Source: Rhynchopus sp. YZ270_cl-10
Taxonomy: Eukaryota; Euglenozoa; Diplonemea; Diplonemida; Diplonemidae
Assembly: GCA_964035575.1 (NCBI GenBank)
Contig: OZ037853.1
Span: 714,501 to 778,500 of the forward strand
DNA: 64,000 bases
Direction of reading: 5' to 3'
In this document: piece after piece, positions 47,819 to 58,716 of the stretch
Position numbering within the stretch: the stretch's first letter is position 1
Layout of the letters: each line of letters begins with the position of its first letter
The notes under the pieces: model-generated
What the model saw: the letters and a program-made list of their open reading frames with translations, nothing else
Database searches by the model: none
What the model was told of the DNA's origin: nothing
Translations under genes and position numbers: made by a program

Positions 47819-48537
47819 CGCCGCCAGCTGCGCACTGCGACCTCGAAGCTGCACGACGCACACCCTCACAGGCCACTCCTCCCGCAAAGCACTGCAGGCA
47901 ACAGAGCTGGAAACGCTGCTGCAGCGGCTGCGGGCGGGCAGGGGTGTCTTATGCGACGGCGACAGGCGGCTGGCCAGGGTGTGCACAAAGGGCGGAACGG
48001 TGTTGTGAAGCAGTGCTTTGGAGGGTCTCGCGGTGCTGCACTGTGACTATGAAGCACTGTGGACAGTACAAGCTGAAGAGCAGCGCCGTTCTGATGATGG
48101 GTTTACTTTTGTGTGTTTCGGGTTTGGGGTATTGGGAACGATGCTGACATGAGAATATCAAGACAACGGTTTATATTTTACTAATAATGGCCTTCAGCTA
48201 GTTGGGTTTGATAGAGCTTTTTTATATTATGGACAAAGCTCGTGGGCGAGTGGCTACGAATTCCTCGGATCTAACACCAGCCAAAAGACAAAGAACGTAC
48301 AAGAAAAACTAAGAACTAAGAAATGCAATAAAAAAAATGCAAAGAGAAAACAAAGAGATTTTGACAAAAAGGGACAATAAAACAATATAGTTGCTGTGTA
48401 CACCCATCGTTGCCCCATATGAATATGTTATAAAAAAAGAGAGCAGATGTGATGTTGTTTCTTTCCCACACCTTCTCCACATCAACATCACCGCAGGACA
48501 ACAACAAGGGAAAATCTCGGGAAACACAAAAGTAACA
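47819..48537. other. Spacer: type A 3' flank, then type III 5' flank
   Basis: 47819-48537 matches 51706-52425 almost throughout, so the intergenic region in front of genes 8 and 10 is a recent duplication. Features shared by both: gctgcactgtgactatgaag, an AT-rich stretch with tttatattttac, and aacaacaagggaaaa just before the start. No gene. Confidence 0.7.
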
Positions 48538-49437
48538 ATGGATTTGACAATCAAGGGGTTGAACGGAGTGAAGGATACGGTGGAGCTGGGTGAGGATGAC
48601 ACATCTGCGGTGATGTGTCGGAAGGTGGCGTCTGCAGTGGGGTTGCCTGAAGACGGCTTTGTGATGAGTTTCGGTGGGGAGGCGATGGACGAAGGATACG
48701 ACATGACGCAGCTGAGTGCTGGAGACACAGTTGTGTTGACGAAGGTGAAGAAATACGAGGCCAGAGCAGCACTTCATGCGTTGGGTGAGACTGACATCAC
48801 TGCTGAGAGGCTGATGACTGTGAGGGATCCTGAGGTGGCGTGTTTGCTTCTGCAGGCGGAGGTTGCGACGGTGATTCCTGATAACTTCTTGCGGAGGGCA
48901 TCGTTGACGAGTCTTGATCTGAGTGCTGAGTCTGTTGTGACTCAAATTGGGCACTGGTTTCTTTTGAACTGCACTTCATTGACAAGCATCGACCTGTCTG
49001 GGTTGATCCATGTTACACACATTGGGAACGGCTTCCTTGAAGGATGCAGGTCTTTGTGTTCACTGGACTTGACACCACTCAGCAGTGTAACACAAATTGG
49101 CGCCCGCTTCCTGGATGGATGCAGGTCTTTGTGTTCACTGGACTTATCACCACTCAGCAGTGTTACGCAAATTGACAGCAGCTTCCTGAGTAATTGCAGT
49201 TCTTTGCATACACTGGACTTATCACCACTCAGCAGTGTTACACAGGTTAACTGCTTCGGCTTGCTTTATCGATGCACTTCGTTGAGGAGCATCTACCTCA
49301 CCGGCTGCGGCGATGCTGTGTCGAGAATAGTGAGAAATTCAAGCGTGCTGTGGCATTTAGTGGTTGAATCCCGTCCGAAACGCAGCAGATACGAACCACT
49401 TGAGGAATCCCGGAAGCGACTGAGACACGCAGAGTGA
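48538..49437 (+). CDS. UBL-LRR gene 8 (299 residues, six LRR units)
   Basis: Type III 5' flank. The UBL has small changes (KGLNGVKD, DTSAVMCRK). The linker TKVKKYE retains the exact LINE target core (gttgacgaaggtgaagaa at 48735-48752) but is empty, so this gene is an open target. LRR residues differ from gene 7 mainly at the positions before FL (HW, NG, AR, DSS). Tail with Tyr for Asp (RSRYEPLEE). 3' flank type B. Confidence 0.85.
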   Translation: MDLTIKGLNGVKDTVELGEDDTSAVMCRKVASAVGLPEDGFVMSFGGEAMDEGYDMTQLSAGDTVVLTKVKKYEARAALHALGETDITAERLMTVRDPEVACLLLQAEVATVIPDNFLRRASLTSLDLSAESVVTQIGHWFLLNCTSLTSIDLSGLIHVTHIGNGFLEGCRSLCSLDLTPLSSVTQIGARFLDGCRSLCSLDLSPLSSVTQIDSSFLSNCSSLHTLDLSPLSSVTQVNCFGLLYRCTSLRSIYLTGCGDAVSRIVRNSSVLWHLVVESRPKRSRYEPLEESRKRLRHAE

Positions 49438-50307
49438 CGCCGCCAGCTGCGCACTGCGACCTCGAAGCTGCACGACGCACACCCTCACAGGCCACTCCTC
49501 CCGCAAAGCACTGCAGGCAACAGAGCTGGAAACGCTGCTGCAGCAGGGAAAGTACGCCTTTTTTTGTTTTTTTCTCCCATTTTTCTTTCCCCCTGGACGA
49601 TGTTCAAACTTTTCATGAAGCCCCTTTTCAAAAAAGCAGTGGCAGGTCTCCTGTCTATAACTCACTGTATACCATGGCTAGGTGTCTAAGGTGGGTCAGC
49701 TTTTTGTTTGAAACCTTCTTTCCCCCCCTGCATGTGTCATGTGTTTCTGCCTTGCCTCCCCCTCAACGTACACCCTCAACCCGCTTTAGCGGAGCAGCTT
49801 TGCTGCGAGTTGTGAGATACATGATAGAGACTTCGTATTCTTTGTTGTGACGTGGCACGCATGCTGTCTATTAGGCAGAATGTTATTTAGTTGTCCTCAG
49901 GTTTTGACCTGGTTGGCGGGGGTCCACTTTGTTTTCAGCCTCAACCTGTACCATGGCACCACTATCTTCATCAGGTATTTTGTTGGATTTTGTTTTGGGT
50001 TGTTTCGTCCTCCACATTCGCCCCTCATCGTAGCACCTCTTTTCGAGATAAAAAGTATCCCCCCTTCCCTCTCTGTGTATCATTGTGCATTGCTGTTCAC
50101 CCCCTTGCGGGGCTTTTGGAGGTATTCTCTAGCTGTCTCAGATCTCGCAGATCACCTCCACCCTCTACCCTCCACTCCTCCACTTCTCCCAGCTGCACAC
50201 CCTGCTGATATTATTGGTTCGATTCCTGTGGGTGCGCAGGGAATGTGGCTATTTTTTTTTTGTGAAACCTTTGTTGTATGAGTGTAGACACCCGAGGATG
50301 AGCTCCA
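49438..50307. other. Spacer duplicated from the region at 2.4-3.2 kb
   Basis: The stretch from about 49590 is nearly identical to that starting at about 2480, with only scattered differences (for example cctggtgtct changed around the first break). No gene is supported in either copy. Confidence 0.7.
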
Positions 50308-50580
50308 CTTTTTGGACCTGACACCACTCAGAAGAGTTACACGAGTTGGGCACAGCTTTCTTGATGGATTCAGTTCTTTGTGTACATTGGACTTGACACC
50401 ACTGGGCAGAGTCACAAATATGAAGAGCAGCTTCCTTGCGATTTGCAGTTCTCTGCGCACACTGGACTTAACACCACTCAGCAGTGTCACTGAAATTGAT
50501 GACTGCTTCCTTTTTGGATGCACTGCTCTGTGTACACTGGACTTGTCACTTCAGTGTTTTCAGTGCACCCCCCATTTCCC
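50308..50580 (+). pseudogene. LRR relic, shorter copy
   Basis: Same relic as at 3187-3600 but with two LRR units missing in frame: after SLCTLDLTPL it passes directly to GRVTNMKSSFLAIC. The end keeps CTALCTLDLSLQCF, where the 3.2-kb copy has lost a few bases. It lies in the 5' flank of LRR gene 9 and has no start. Confidence 0.7.
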
Positions 50581-50685
50581 AAAACCCTGAATCCAAAATG
50601 ACCCTGGTCGAGGCTTTTAAAAAAGCCCTGTTTATCTCCCCCACACTTCTTCACCTTATCCACATCACCATCACCCTCCGTTACC

Positions 50686-51705
50686 ATGATACAGAGCGAC
50701 ACAACAATGGATTCGACTATCAGGGCGTGGAACGGAGTGACGGATACGGTGGAGCTGGGTGAGGATGACACACCTGCGGTGATGCGTCGGAAGGTGGCGT
50801 CTGCAGTGGGGTTGCCTGAAGACGGCTTTGTGATGAGTTTCGGCGGGGAGGCGATGGACGAAGGATACGACATGACGCAGCTGAGTGCTGGAGACACGGT
50901 TGTGTTGACGAAGGTGATGAAGTACGAGGTTGTGTTGACGAAGGACAAGAAGTTCGAGGCCAGAGCAGCACTTTATGCGTTGGGTGAGACCGACATCACT
51001 GCTGAGAGGCTGAAGACTGTGAGGGATCCTGAGGTGGCGCGTTTGCTTCTGCAGGCGGAGGTTGCGACGGTGATTCCTGCTCACTTCTTGCTGAGGGCAT
51101 CGATGACGAGTCTTGATCTGAGTGCTGAGTCTGTTGTGACTCAAATTGGGTTCAACTTTCTTCAGGACTGCACTTCATTGAGAAGCATCGACCTTTCTGG
51201 GTTGATCCATGTTACACAAATTGGGTTCAGCTTCCTTGATGGATGCAGTGCTTTGTGCAATCTGGACCTGACACCACTCAGCAGAGTTACACGAGTTGGG
51301 TTCAGCTTCCTTGCTGAATGCAGTTCTTTGTGTACACTGGACCTAACACCACTGCGTCATGTCACAAAAATCGAGAGCAGCTTCCTTCATGGATGCTGTT
51401 CTTTGCGCACATTGGACTTGACACCACTCAGCAGTGTCACAAAAATCAAGAACACCTTCCTTTTTGGATGCAGTTCTTTGCGCACACTGGACTTAACACC
51501 ACTGCGTCATGTTAGAGACGTTGGGATGTTCTCCCTGGACGGATGCACTTCGTTGAGGAGCATCTACCTCGCCGGCTGCAGCGATGTTGTGTCGAACGAA
51601 GTGAGGAAACAAGAGCTGTGGCATTTAGTGGTTGAATCCCGTCCGAAACGCAGCAGAGACGAACCACTTGAGGAATCCCGGAAGCGACTGAGACACGCAG
51701 AGTGA
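50686..51705 (+). CDS. UBL-LRR gene 9 (339 residues, seven LRR units)
   Basis: Type II 5' flank; ATG 50686 (MIQSDTT) is in frame with the shared MDSTIRAW at 50707, as in the LINE-occupied gene at 3711. The UBL has two charge changes (IRAWNGVTD). The linker carries a 30-bp tandem duplication (50899-50928 and 50929-50958), giving VVLTKVMKYE-VVLTKDKKFE, exactly over the LINE target. Seven LRR units, some lacking the usual Gly (DVGMFSLDGC). Tail complete, 3' flank type A, so its flank combination differs from gene 5. Confidence 0.85.
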   Translation: MIQSDTTMDSTIRAWNGVTDTVELGEDDTPAVMRRKVASAVGLPEDGFVMSFGGEAMDEGYDMTQLSAGDTVVLTKVMKYEVVLTKDKKFEARAALYALGETDITAERLKTVRDPEVARLLLQAEVATVIPAHFLLRASMTSLDLSAESVVTQIGFNFLQDCTSLRSIDLSGLIHVTQIGFSFLDGCSALCNLDLTPLSRVTRVGFSFLAECSSLCTLDLTPLRHVTKIESSFLHGCCSLRTLDLTPLSSVTKIKNTFLFGCSSLRTLDLTPLRHVRDVGMFSLDGCTSLRSIYLAGCSDVVSNEVRKQELWHLVVESRPKRSRDEPLEESRKRLRHAE

Positions 51706-52425
51706 CGCCGCCAGCTGCGCACTGCGACCTCGAAGCTGCATGACGCACACCCTCACAGGCCACTTCTCCCGCAAAGCACTGCAGGCAACAGAGCTGGAAA
51801 CGCTGCTGCAGCGGCTGCGGGTGGGCAGGGGTGTCTTATGCGACGGCGACAGGCGGCTGGCCAGGGTGTGCACAAAGGGCGGAACGGTGTTGTGAAGTAG
51901 TGCTTTGGAGGGTCTCGCGGTGCTGCACTGTGACTATGAAGCACTGTGGACAGTACCAGCTGAAGAGCAGCGCCGTTCTGATGATGGGTTTACTTTTGTG
52001 TGTTTCGGGTTTGGGGTATTGGGAACGATGCTGACATGAGAATATCAAGACAACGGTTTATATTTTACTAATAATGGCCTTCGCCTAGTTGGGTTTGACA
52101 GAACTTTTTTATATTATGGACAAAGCTCGTGGGCGACTAGCTACGAATTCCTCGGATCTAACACCAGCCAAAAGACAAAGAACGTACAAGAAAAACTAAG
52201 AACTAAGAAATGCAATAAAAAAAATGCAAAGAGAAAACAAGGAGATTTTGACAAAAAGGGACAATAAAACAATATAGTTGCTGCGTACACCCATCGTTGC
52301 CCCATATGAATATGTTATAAAAAAAGAGAGCAGATGTGATGTTGTTTCTTTCCCACACTTTCTCCACATCAACATCACCGCAGGACAACAACAAGGGAAA
52401 ACCTCGGGAAACACAAAAAGCAACA
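51706..52425. other. Spacer, duplicate of 47819-48537
   Basis: Type A 3' flank, then type III 5' flank, with a few substitutions relative to its twin. No gene. Since the preceding genes (7 and 9) differ, the duplication unit included the spacer and the following gene start but not the upstream LRR body, or conversion has mixed them. Confidence 0.65.
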
Positions 52426-53229
52426 ATGGATTTGACAATCAAGGGGTGGAACGGAGTGAAGGATACGGTGGAGCTGGGTGAGGATGACACACCTGCGGTG
52501 ATGCGTCGGAAGGTGGCGTCTGCAGTGGGGTTGCCTGAAGACGGCTTTGCGATGAGTTTCGGTGGGGTGGCGATGGACGAAGGATACGACATGACGCAGC
52601 TGAGTGCTGGAGACACGATAGTCCTGTCGACGACGACGAAGCAAGTGGCCAGAGCAGCACTTCTTGCGTTGGGTGAGACTGACATCACTGCTCAGAGGCT
52701 GGTCACTGTGAGGGATCCTGAGGTTGCGAGTTTGCTTCTGCAGGCGGAGGTTGCGACGGTGATTCCTCGTGGCTTCTTTCAGGAGACATCGTTGACGAGT
52801 CTTGATCTGAGTGCTGAGTCTGTTGTGACTCAAATTGGGTGCAGCTTTCTTAGGCACTGCACTTCATTAACAAGCATCGACCTGTCTGGGTTGATCCATG
52901 TTACACTAATTGATTACAGCTTCCTTGAAGGATGCAGTTCTTTGTGTTCAGTGGACTTGACACCACTCAGCAGTGTTACACAACTTGGACACAGCTTCCT
53001 TCATGGATGCCGTGCTTTGTGTACACTGGACTTATCACCACTGCGTAGTGTCACAGATATTCACTCCTTCTGCTTTCTTGGTGCATGCACTTCGTTGGAG
53101 AGCATCTACCTCACCGGCTGCAGCGATGTTGTGTCGAGCGCAGTGAAGAGAGAAAAGCTGTGGCGTTTAGTGGTTGAATCCCGTCCGAAACGCAGCAGAG
53201 ACGAACCACTTGTGGAATCGAGCGACTGA
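52426..53229 (+). CDS. UBL-LRR gene 10 (267 residues, five LRR units)
   Basis: Type III 5' flank. UBL end and linker are of the divergent sort (GDTIVLSTTTKQVARA), so the LINE target is destroyed. Five LRR units. The C-terminus is shortened (RSRDEPLVESSD) by loss of a few bases before 53220, leaving the family tail out of frame. 3' flank type B. Confidence 0.82.
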   Translation: MDLTIKGWNGVKDTVELGEDDTPAVMRRKVASAVGLPEDGFAMSFGGVAMDEGYDMTQLSAGDTIVLSTTTKQVARAALLALGETDITAQRLVTVRDPEVASLLLQAEVATVIPRGFFQETSLTSLDLSAESVVTQIGCSFLRHCTSLTSIDLSGLIHVTLIDYSFLEGCSSLCSVDLTPLSSVTQLGHSFLHGCRALCTLDLSPLRSVTDIHSFCFLGACTSLESIYLTGCSDVVSSAVKREKLWRLVVESRPKRSRDEPLVESSD

Positions 53230-54053
53230 GACACGCAGAGTGACGCCGCCAGCTGCGCACTGCGACCTCGAAGCTGCACGACGCACACCCTCACAGGCCA
53301 CTCCTCCCGCAAAGCACTGCAGGCAACAGAGCTGGAAACGCTGCTGCAGCAGGGAACGTACCCCTTTTTTTGTTTTTTTCTCCATTTTCCTTTCCCCCTG
53401 GACGATGTTCAAACTTTTCATGAAGCCCCTTTTCAAAAAAGCAGTGTCAGGTCTCCTGTCTATAACTCACTGTATACCATGCCTAGGTGTCTAAGGTGCA
53501 TGGTTGTACAAAGTAATCGAAGAGTAACGAGTACTCGAAAACGAAAAAAATAGGCCACTCGACACTCGAGTACTCGCCCGACCCATTTTTTTTTCTCTTC
53601 AATTTACTCGTTCTGGCACTCGAGTACTCGAACGAGTGGAAAAAAATGGAAAAAAAACAGTACTCGGCCGAGTACTCGAGTACAAAGTACTCGTTACTCG
53701 TCGAGTACTTTGTACAACCATGAAGGTGGGTCAGTATTTGGTTTGAAACCTTCTTTCCCCCTGCATGTCTCGTGTGTTTCTGCCTTGTGTCCCCTCATCG
53801 CTTTATGCTGTATCAAAGTTACTAAGAACCCTCTCCCCTTCCCCACACTCTTTTTCATCATTGAAACAACACAGTGCATGAGGGTGTTCAGCAGACACGA
53901 CACAGCACACCCGTGTGAGCGTTTCTCCCTCTGTAGTGGAGTCTTGTCTTGGTGGCAGCAGGTTTGCCTTCTTCTTGTTCCTTCCCCACACACCTTCTCC
54001 ACCTCATCACACCAATGCAACAGGGAAAAGGCTTTGGTATAATAACAGCAACA
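53230..54053. other. Spacer: type B 3' flank with a MITE, then type I 5' flank
   Basis: Without the 224-bp MITE the flank is the same as at 2470-2600 and 31950-32150. Beyond it the match to 32100-32240 continues, skips the 620 bp private to that locus, and joins the type I flank. No gene. Confidence 0.65.
53499..53722. mobile_element. 224-bp MITE with 36-bp inverted ends and 6-bp target duplication
   Basis: The ends begin catggttgtacaaagta and match in inverted orientation over 36 bp with two mismatches. The target duplication aaggtg is at 53493-53498 and 53723-53728. The uninserted sequence is seen in the homologous flank (gtctaaggtgggtcag near 2568 and 32092). The body is rich in cgagtactcg palindromes. 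No coding capacity. Confidence 0.88.
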
Positions 54054-54878
54054 ATGGATTTGACAATCAAGGGGTGGAACGGAGTGAAGGATACGGTGGA
54101 GCTGGGTGAGGATGACACACCTGCGGTGATGCGTCGGAAGGTGGCGTCTGCAGTGGGGTTGCCTGAAGACGGCTTTGCGATGAGTTTCGGTGGGGAGGCG
54201 ATGGACGAAGGATACGACATGACGCAGCTGAGTGCTGGAGACACGATAGTCCTGTCGACGACGACGAAGATGGAGGCCAGAGCAGCACTTCATGCGTTGG
54301 GTGAGACTGACATCACGGCTGAGAGGCTGGAGAGTGTGAGTGATCCTGAGGTTGCGTGTTTGCTTCTGCAGGCGGAGGTTGCGACGGTGATTCCTCGTGA
54401 CTTCTTGCTGGAGGCATCGTTGACGAGTCTTGATCTGAGTGCTGAGTCTGTTGTGACTCAAATTGGGTGCAGCTTTCTTGGGTGCTGCACTTCATTGACA
54501 AGCATCGACCTCTCTGGGTTGATCCATGTTACACGCATTGAATCGGGCTTCCTTGATGGATGCAGGTCTTTGTGTTCACTAGACTTGACACCACTGAGCA
54601 GTGTAACACAAATTGGCGCCAGCTTCCTTTATGGATGCAGTTCTTTGTGTACACTGGACTTATCACCACTCAGCAGTGTTACACAGGTTAACTGCTTTGG
54701 CTTGCTTTATCGATGCACTTCGTTGGAGAGCATCTACCTCACCGGCTGCAGCGATGCTGTGTCGAGAATAGTGAGAAATTCAAGCGTGCTGTGGCATTTA
54801 GTGGTTGAATCCCGTCCGAAACGCAGCAGAGACGAACCACTTGAGGAATCCCGGAAGCGACTGAGACACGCAGAGTGA
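54054..54878 (+). CDS. UBL-LRR gene 11 (274 residues, five LRR units)
   Basis: Type I 5' flank; the in-frame ATG at 54018 could add MQQGKGFGIITAT. The linker is GDTIVLSTTTKMEARA, so the LINE target is absent. The last LRR unit (VNCFGLLYRC) and the tail preceded by NSSVLWHLVVES match gene 8 while the first part does not, suggesting an exchange of the 3' half with that gene. 3' flank type A. Confidence 0.85.
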   Translation: MDLTIKGWNGVKDTVELGEDDTPAVMRRKVASAVGLPEDGFAMSFGGEAMDEGYDMTQLSAGDTIVLSTTTKMEARAALHALGETDITAERLESVSDPEVACLLLQAEVATVIPRDFLLEASLTSLDLSAESVVTQIGCSFLGCCTSLTSIDLSGLIHVTRIESGFLDGCRSLCSLDLTPLSSVTQIGASFLYGCSSLCTLDLSPLSSVTQVNCFGLLYRCTSLESIYLTGCSDAVSRIVRNSSVLWHLVVESRPKRSRDEPLEESRKRLRHAE

Positions 54879-56645
54879 CGCCGCCAGCTGCGCACTGCGA
54901 CCTCGAAGCTGCACGACGCACACCCTCACAGGCCACTCCTCCCGCAAAGCACTGCAGGCAACAGAGCTGGGAACGCTGCTGCAGCGGCTGCGGGTGGGCA
55001 GGGGTGTCTTATGCGACGGCGACAGGCGGCTGGCCAGGGTGTGCACAAAGAAGCACACGCACCGTTCAGCCCTTTGTGTTTCTGCCTCTCGCCCCATGTC
55101 GGAGGGAGAACGTCAGAGGGAGGAGAAGCAGGAGCAAGGGCGCACAGAGGGGTTAAAGGTGGGCCCCCTTTATCGGATGGAGAACACCAAGTACCAACAC
55201 TCAAAAGTGGGTCCAAAAAAACGGCTTGGGGGGTAAACTTTGTGTGGCAGTTCCTCTCAAAAAAAAAGCGGGGCAAAAAAAAGTGGAGGCTTTTCGATTC
55301 CCCCCCCCCAAGGTGGGCCCCCCCCCATGGATATTTTAGGGCTACGTGCTTTATATACTACTTATATGTAGTTATGTATTTTCCAAGTGGACCCGACTAC
55401 CCGATGTTTTACATCATTTTCTTTTACTTTTAATCCTACCTTTTAGCGAAAAACACTCCCACCCTCCCCAATACAGAAATCTGTTTTTGTCCCCAGACTG
55501 CCCCCCTGTTTTGGATACGGAGTGCCTTTTGTTTTAAATAAAAAGTAATTTATTGCTTTTATCTGGAGGGTGTTCAAATTTCCCGTTTTTCCCTTTTCTC
55601 CCGTTTTTCCCTTTGTCTTTGCCATTTTTTTTTTCAAAAAAAAAATTTTTTTTTTTTTGACAAGGCAATTTTCAGGTGAAAAAAAAATTTTTTTTTCGAA
55701 AAATTTTTGGCCCCCTGGGGTGGGTCTTGGGGCACCGAAAAATGCCAAAAAACGCAAAAATCGGCTGTTTTGACCATCTGTGGTTACACCATATACACGT
55801 TTCTGTACAAGCCTATACTATACCCAAAAGTGGCTAGGCAAGGCCGTGTTTGCAGGGCGTTCGCTATCGCCATCGTTTTTTCCTGATCGTGGCGAAATGC
55901 CAAAAACCCTTAAATTTTTGCTTTTTTACTAGTGCTTAAAATAGCCGGTCAAAAATTTTTTTCCGCCGGAGAGAAGCTAGTTCGTGGGGGGTGAATCCCT
56001 GGTACTGAGTGGTCAGAAAAAATTTGCGATTTGCGCGTGTTCCCTTCCCCAGCACAAGTGCTATTACAGCTGAACTTTCCTGATACTAAAACCAGCAAAA
56101 CGATGGAGAATTTCATCAATCCCCCCTCACTGAGGGTCTCTTTGTGTTGTTTAATCAAACAGATGTACAAGAGAGAGGCATCTGTCATATGAGACTTCAT
56201 CCTTAGTTTGCTTATTTTCAATAAACTAAAACGTCTCTCTGCCGTTGAAGGTACAGTTGACACGACTAGTGACACCTTCTATAACAGGGGGTACGGGGCA
56301 CCTTCAGCAGACTGCAGGATTGAGGAGCGAGCGGGAGTGCTGGGGAAACTTCCTCTCACGGCAGGCGGGTTTGCGGAACAGTGGACACCCCTCTGCGACC
56401 CCCCCTCCGGGGGGGTCGACAGGGTGGTGGGGAGAAATCTCTCTCTCTTTTTTTTTTTTACCCCCCTTTTTTATTTATTTATTTATTTATTTATACAGGG
56501 TTTCGCCCCGGTGGGGCGAAGCCCTGGGGCGAAATAAAATGTCATTTTTTCAGGAAAAGATTTTTTTAACGAAAAAAAATATTTTTCGCCCCGGGGCGAA
56601 CGCCCTGCGTGTTTGACCAAAAAAAAAATTTTTTTTTTTCAAAAA
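54879..56645. other. AT-rich spacer, start of the gene-poor zone
   Basis: Type A 3' flank to about 55060, then unique sequence. From 55570 come poly-T/poly-A blocks of a dispersed repeat: at 55698-55820 the module with ccctggggtgggtcttgggg and gtggttacaccatatacacg, also seen at 58836-58960 and 63272-63380. Near 56500-56610 there are palindromes of cgccccggggcg type. No gene. Confidence 0.55.
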
Positions 56646-56760
56646 AATCGAGTTTTCGTCACCTGTGGGTGGTCGTAGGATCGAAATTTGTGAAAAATTT
56701 TCACTTTTTTTTTTTGACCCAAAAAATTTTTTTTCGACAAGGCAACGGGAAAAATGACTA
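56646..56760. repeat. Dispersed repeat module M1, left of the TA-target element
   Basis: atcgagttttcgtcacctgt onward matches 63045-63158. At 63 kb it runs directly into module M2 (aggggaaaggggaaaa); here it is cut at a TA by a 1956-bp insertion and M2 resumes at 58717. Confidence 0.8.
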
Positions 56761-57252
56761 CTGGGGGGGGGCTAATAAAGTATACGGTGCTAATAAAGTA
56801 TACGGGGGTAATAAAGTATACGGTGCGGAAACCCATTTTGAGCGTGGAAATCTGTGAAATAAAGTATACGGTTTTTGTGTACATTTTTCTTACTAAAAAA
56901 TTTTTTCAGCAAGTTTTGCACAAAAAATCGAAAAAAATTTTTTTTGATTTCGGTGGTCCGGATTCTGTGCGTGCTGTGATGGGGTCACTTTGTGCTGAGA
57001 AACGAGTATTTTTGACCTAAAACGCGTGTATCAGTTTTCTACAGTTTTTACACGATTGGTGCTGATGGGGTTCAGATTTGTGAAAATTTAAGTCACCAAA
57101 AAATTGTTCATTTTTCCACATTGACCCCACCACTGGCTGGGATTGGCCCAAAAATGCCAATGGTGGTGTTTTCGCGAGGTTTCGGCCACTAGAAACCCCA
57201 AAATAACAGTAATTTTTTTTTTTTTTTCCTTTTCGTTTTTTTGGCCATTTAA

Positions 57253-58659
57253 CCCTTTAAGGACCAGAGGGGACATATATGTCCACGCAACCACCTAAAT
57301 TGGCTTCCACTAGGACTTTTTGAAGATTTTTTTTTTAAATGAGAAGATTTTGTGCGAAATCTTTCAAAAGACGCAAGATTCGATTTTTTTTGACGCTCTC
57401 ATCCCCTCTCATCCACACCCGGCATTATCACATAATAGGGTATTTTGGGTCATTTTTGGGGAATAATGTACCATTCTGACGCGCTTGAGTCATCAGAGGA
57501 TTCAAACTTTGGTGTGCAGGGAACCATTTTGTACGGTCTTCAGAACGAAACTAAAATAATGGAAAATACCCGCGACTGGGCAAAGTAACACGCGTAGTTG
57601 CAGTTCCTGACCCTGAACTGGATGTGCCTCTTCTCCGTGTATTTATTGCATTTTGTCTTTTGAGGAACATTGTACAGAATGGTTATTTCCCTCCCTCCCG
57701 CCAAAGCCCGAGGGACCCTTGAGGGAGGTCAGGGCTCCCCGAGGGCCGAAGGCCCGAGGGAAGCCCTGACCTCCCGAAAGGAGTCCCGAGGGCCAAGGGA
57801 GGGTGGGATGTAACTTTGTGCCCCGATCCGTGGCTTTTTGTGCCCGACTGTCGTTTTTCATTTTTTGCCTGTAAAAACCCTGTATAAGGGGTGCAGCATG
57901 GGGGCACATGGTGCCCCACACATGGCTCTTGCACGCCAAATTGCCCTCAAATTGCCCGGAATGCCACGCATGGGGCAATCTAGACCGTTTTTGGACCGAT
58001 TTTCGCGACCAAAAAAATTTTTTTCGGAGGGTCCCTTCGAAATTTCGGCGGGAGGGTACGGAAAGCCACAGGGAGGGGTACAAAATCTATATCAACACGG
58101 TCAAGGTACAGAGACACTGGCAGGAGGGTGTTGGTCGACAACTTCTTCTTGCTTGGGAAACAGGCGTCTGAAAACAGATTACATGTGCGTGGGATGCGGC
58201 GTTCACCTTTGTTCAGCACCATGCCAAGTTGGCCAAAAGTCCCAAAAGCCCCAACTTTTGTACTGTCCAACCTCTGTACAATTACGGTATATGTAGTTGG
58301 TTGGTACCTTCTCTCCATGCAGTGAGACATTATCTACTAGGACTTTTTGATCGATTTTTTTTTCTTTTGAAAGATTTTGAACCGATCTTTCAAATAAAGC
58401 CATTTTCGAAAACCGAAAAAACAGGTGCGCAGCCGGAATAATTTTTTTCTTCAAAATTTTCAGAAAAAAATATCAGCTCTCCTCAATTTTCCATTTTCCA
58501 TTTTTCTCATTTTATTTCGATTTCTGCTCCATTTGAAAGATCTGCTCAAAATCTTTCAATTGCGGCCAGGTACGATCAAAAATATGCATCAGATCACATT
58601 TTACCTACGGGAGAGAAGATCCTAGCAAATCGAAAAAATCGGTCGTGGTCCGTAAAGGG
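57253..58659. mobile_element. Non-autonomous piggyBac-like element (1407 bp) nested in the TA element
   Basis: Flanked by TTAA (57249-57252 and 58660-58663). The ends ccctttaaggacca and, inverted, ccctttacggacca agree over 14 bp with one mismatch; CCCTTT next to TTAA is typical of piggyBac-type elements. Subterminal regions are also related (ctaggactttttga near 57310 and 58339). No transposase frame. Inside lies a GC-rich hairpin at 57723-57775. Confidence 0.8.
57723..57775. repeat. GC-rich hairpin within the piggyBac-like element
   Basis: gggaggtcagggct at 57723-57736 is complementary to 57762-57775. The loop holds a second small hairpin (gggccgaaggccc). Further cccgaggg repeats surround it. 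It may have been captured from elsewhere, as the base composition differs from its surroundings. Confidence 0.7.
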
Positions 58660-58716
58660 TTAAGCAGTAATTCCCGCCGAATAAAGTATACGTATACTTT
58701 AATAGCTCCCCCCCAG

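Larger units (their letters stand above)
56761..58716. mobile_element. DNA-transposon-like element with TA target duplication (1956 bp, including a nested element)
   Basis: Left end ctgggggggggctaataaag, right end in reverse complement ctgggggggagctattaaag. TA is present at 56759-56760 and 58717-58718; the empty site at about 63157 has one TA. Several copies of taataaagtatacgg lie just inside the left end and one at the right. Minus the nested piggyBac-like element it is about 545 bp with no transposase, so it is non-autonomous. TA duplication suits the Tc1/mariner group. Confidence 0.82.
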
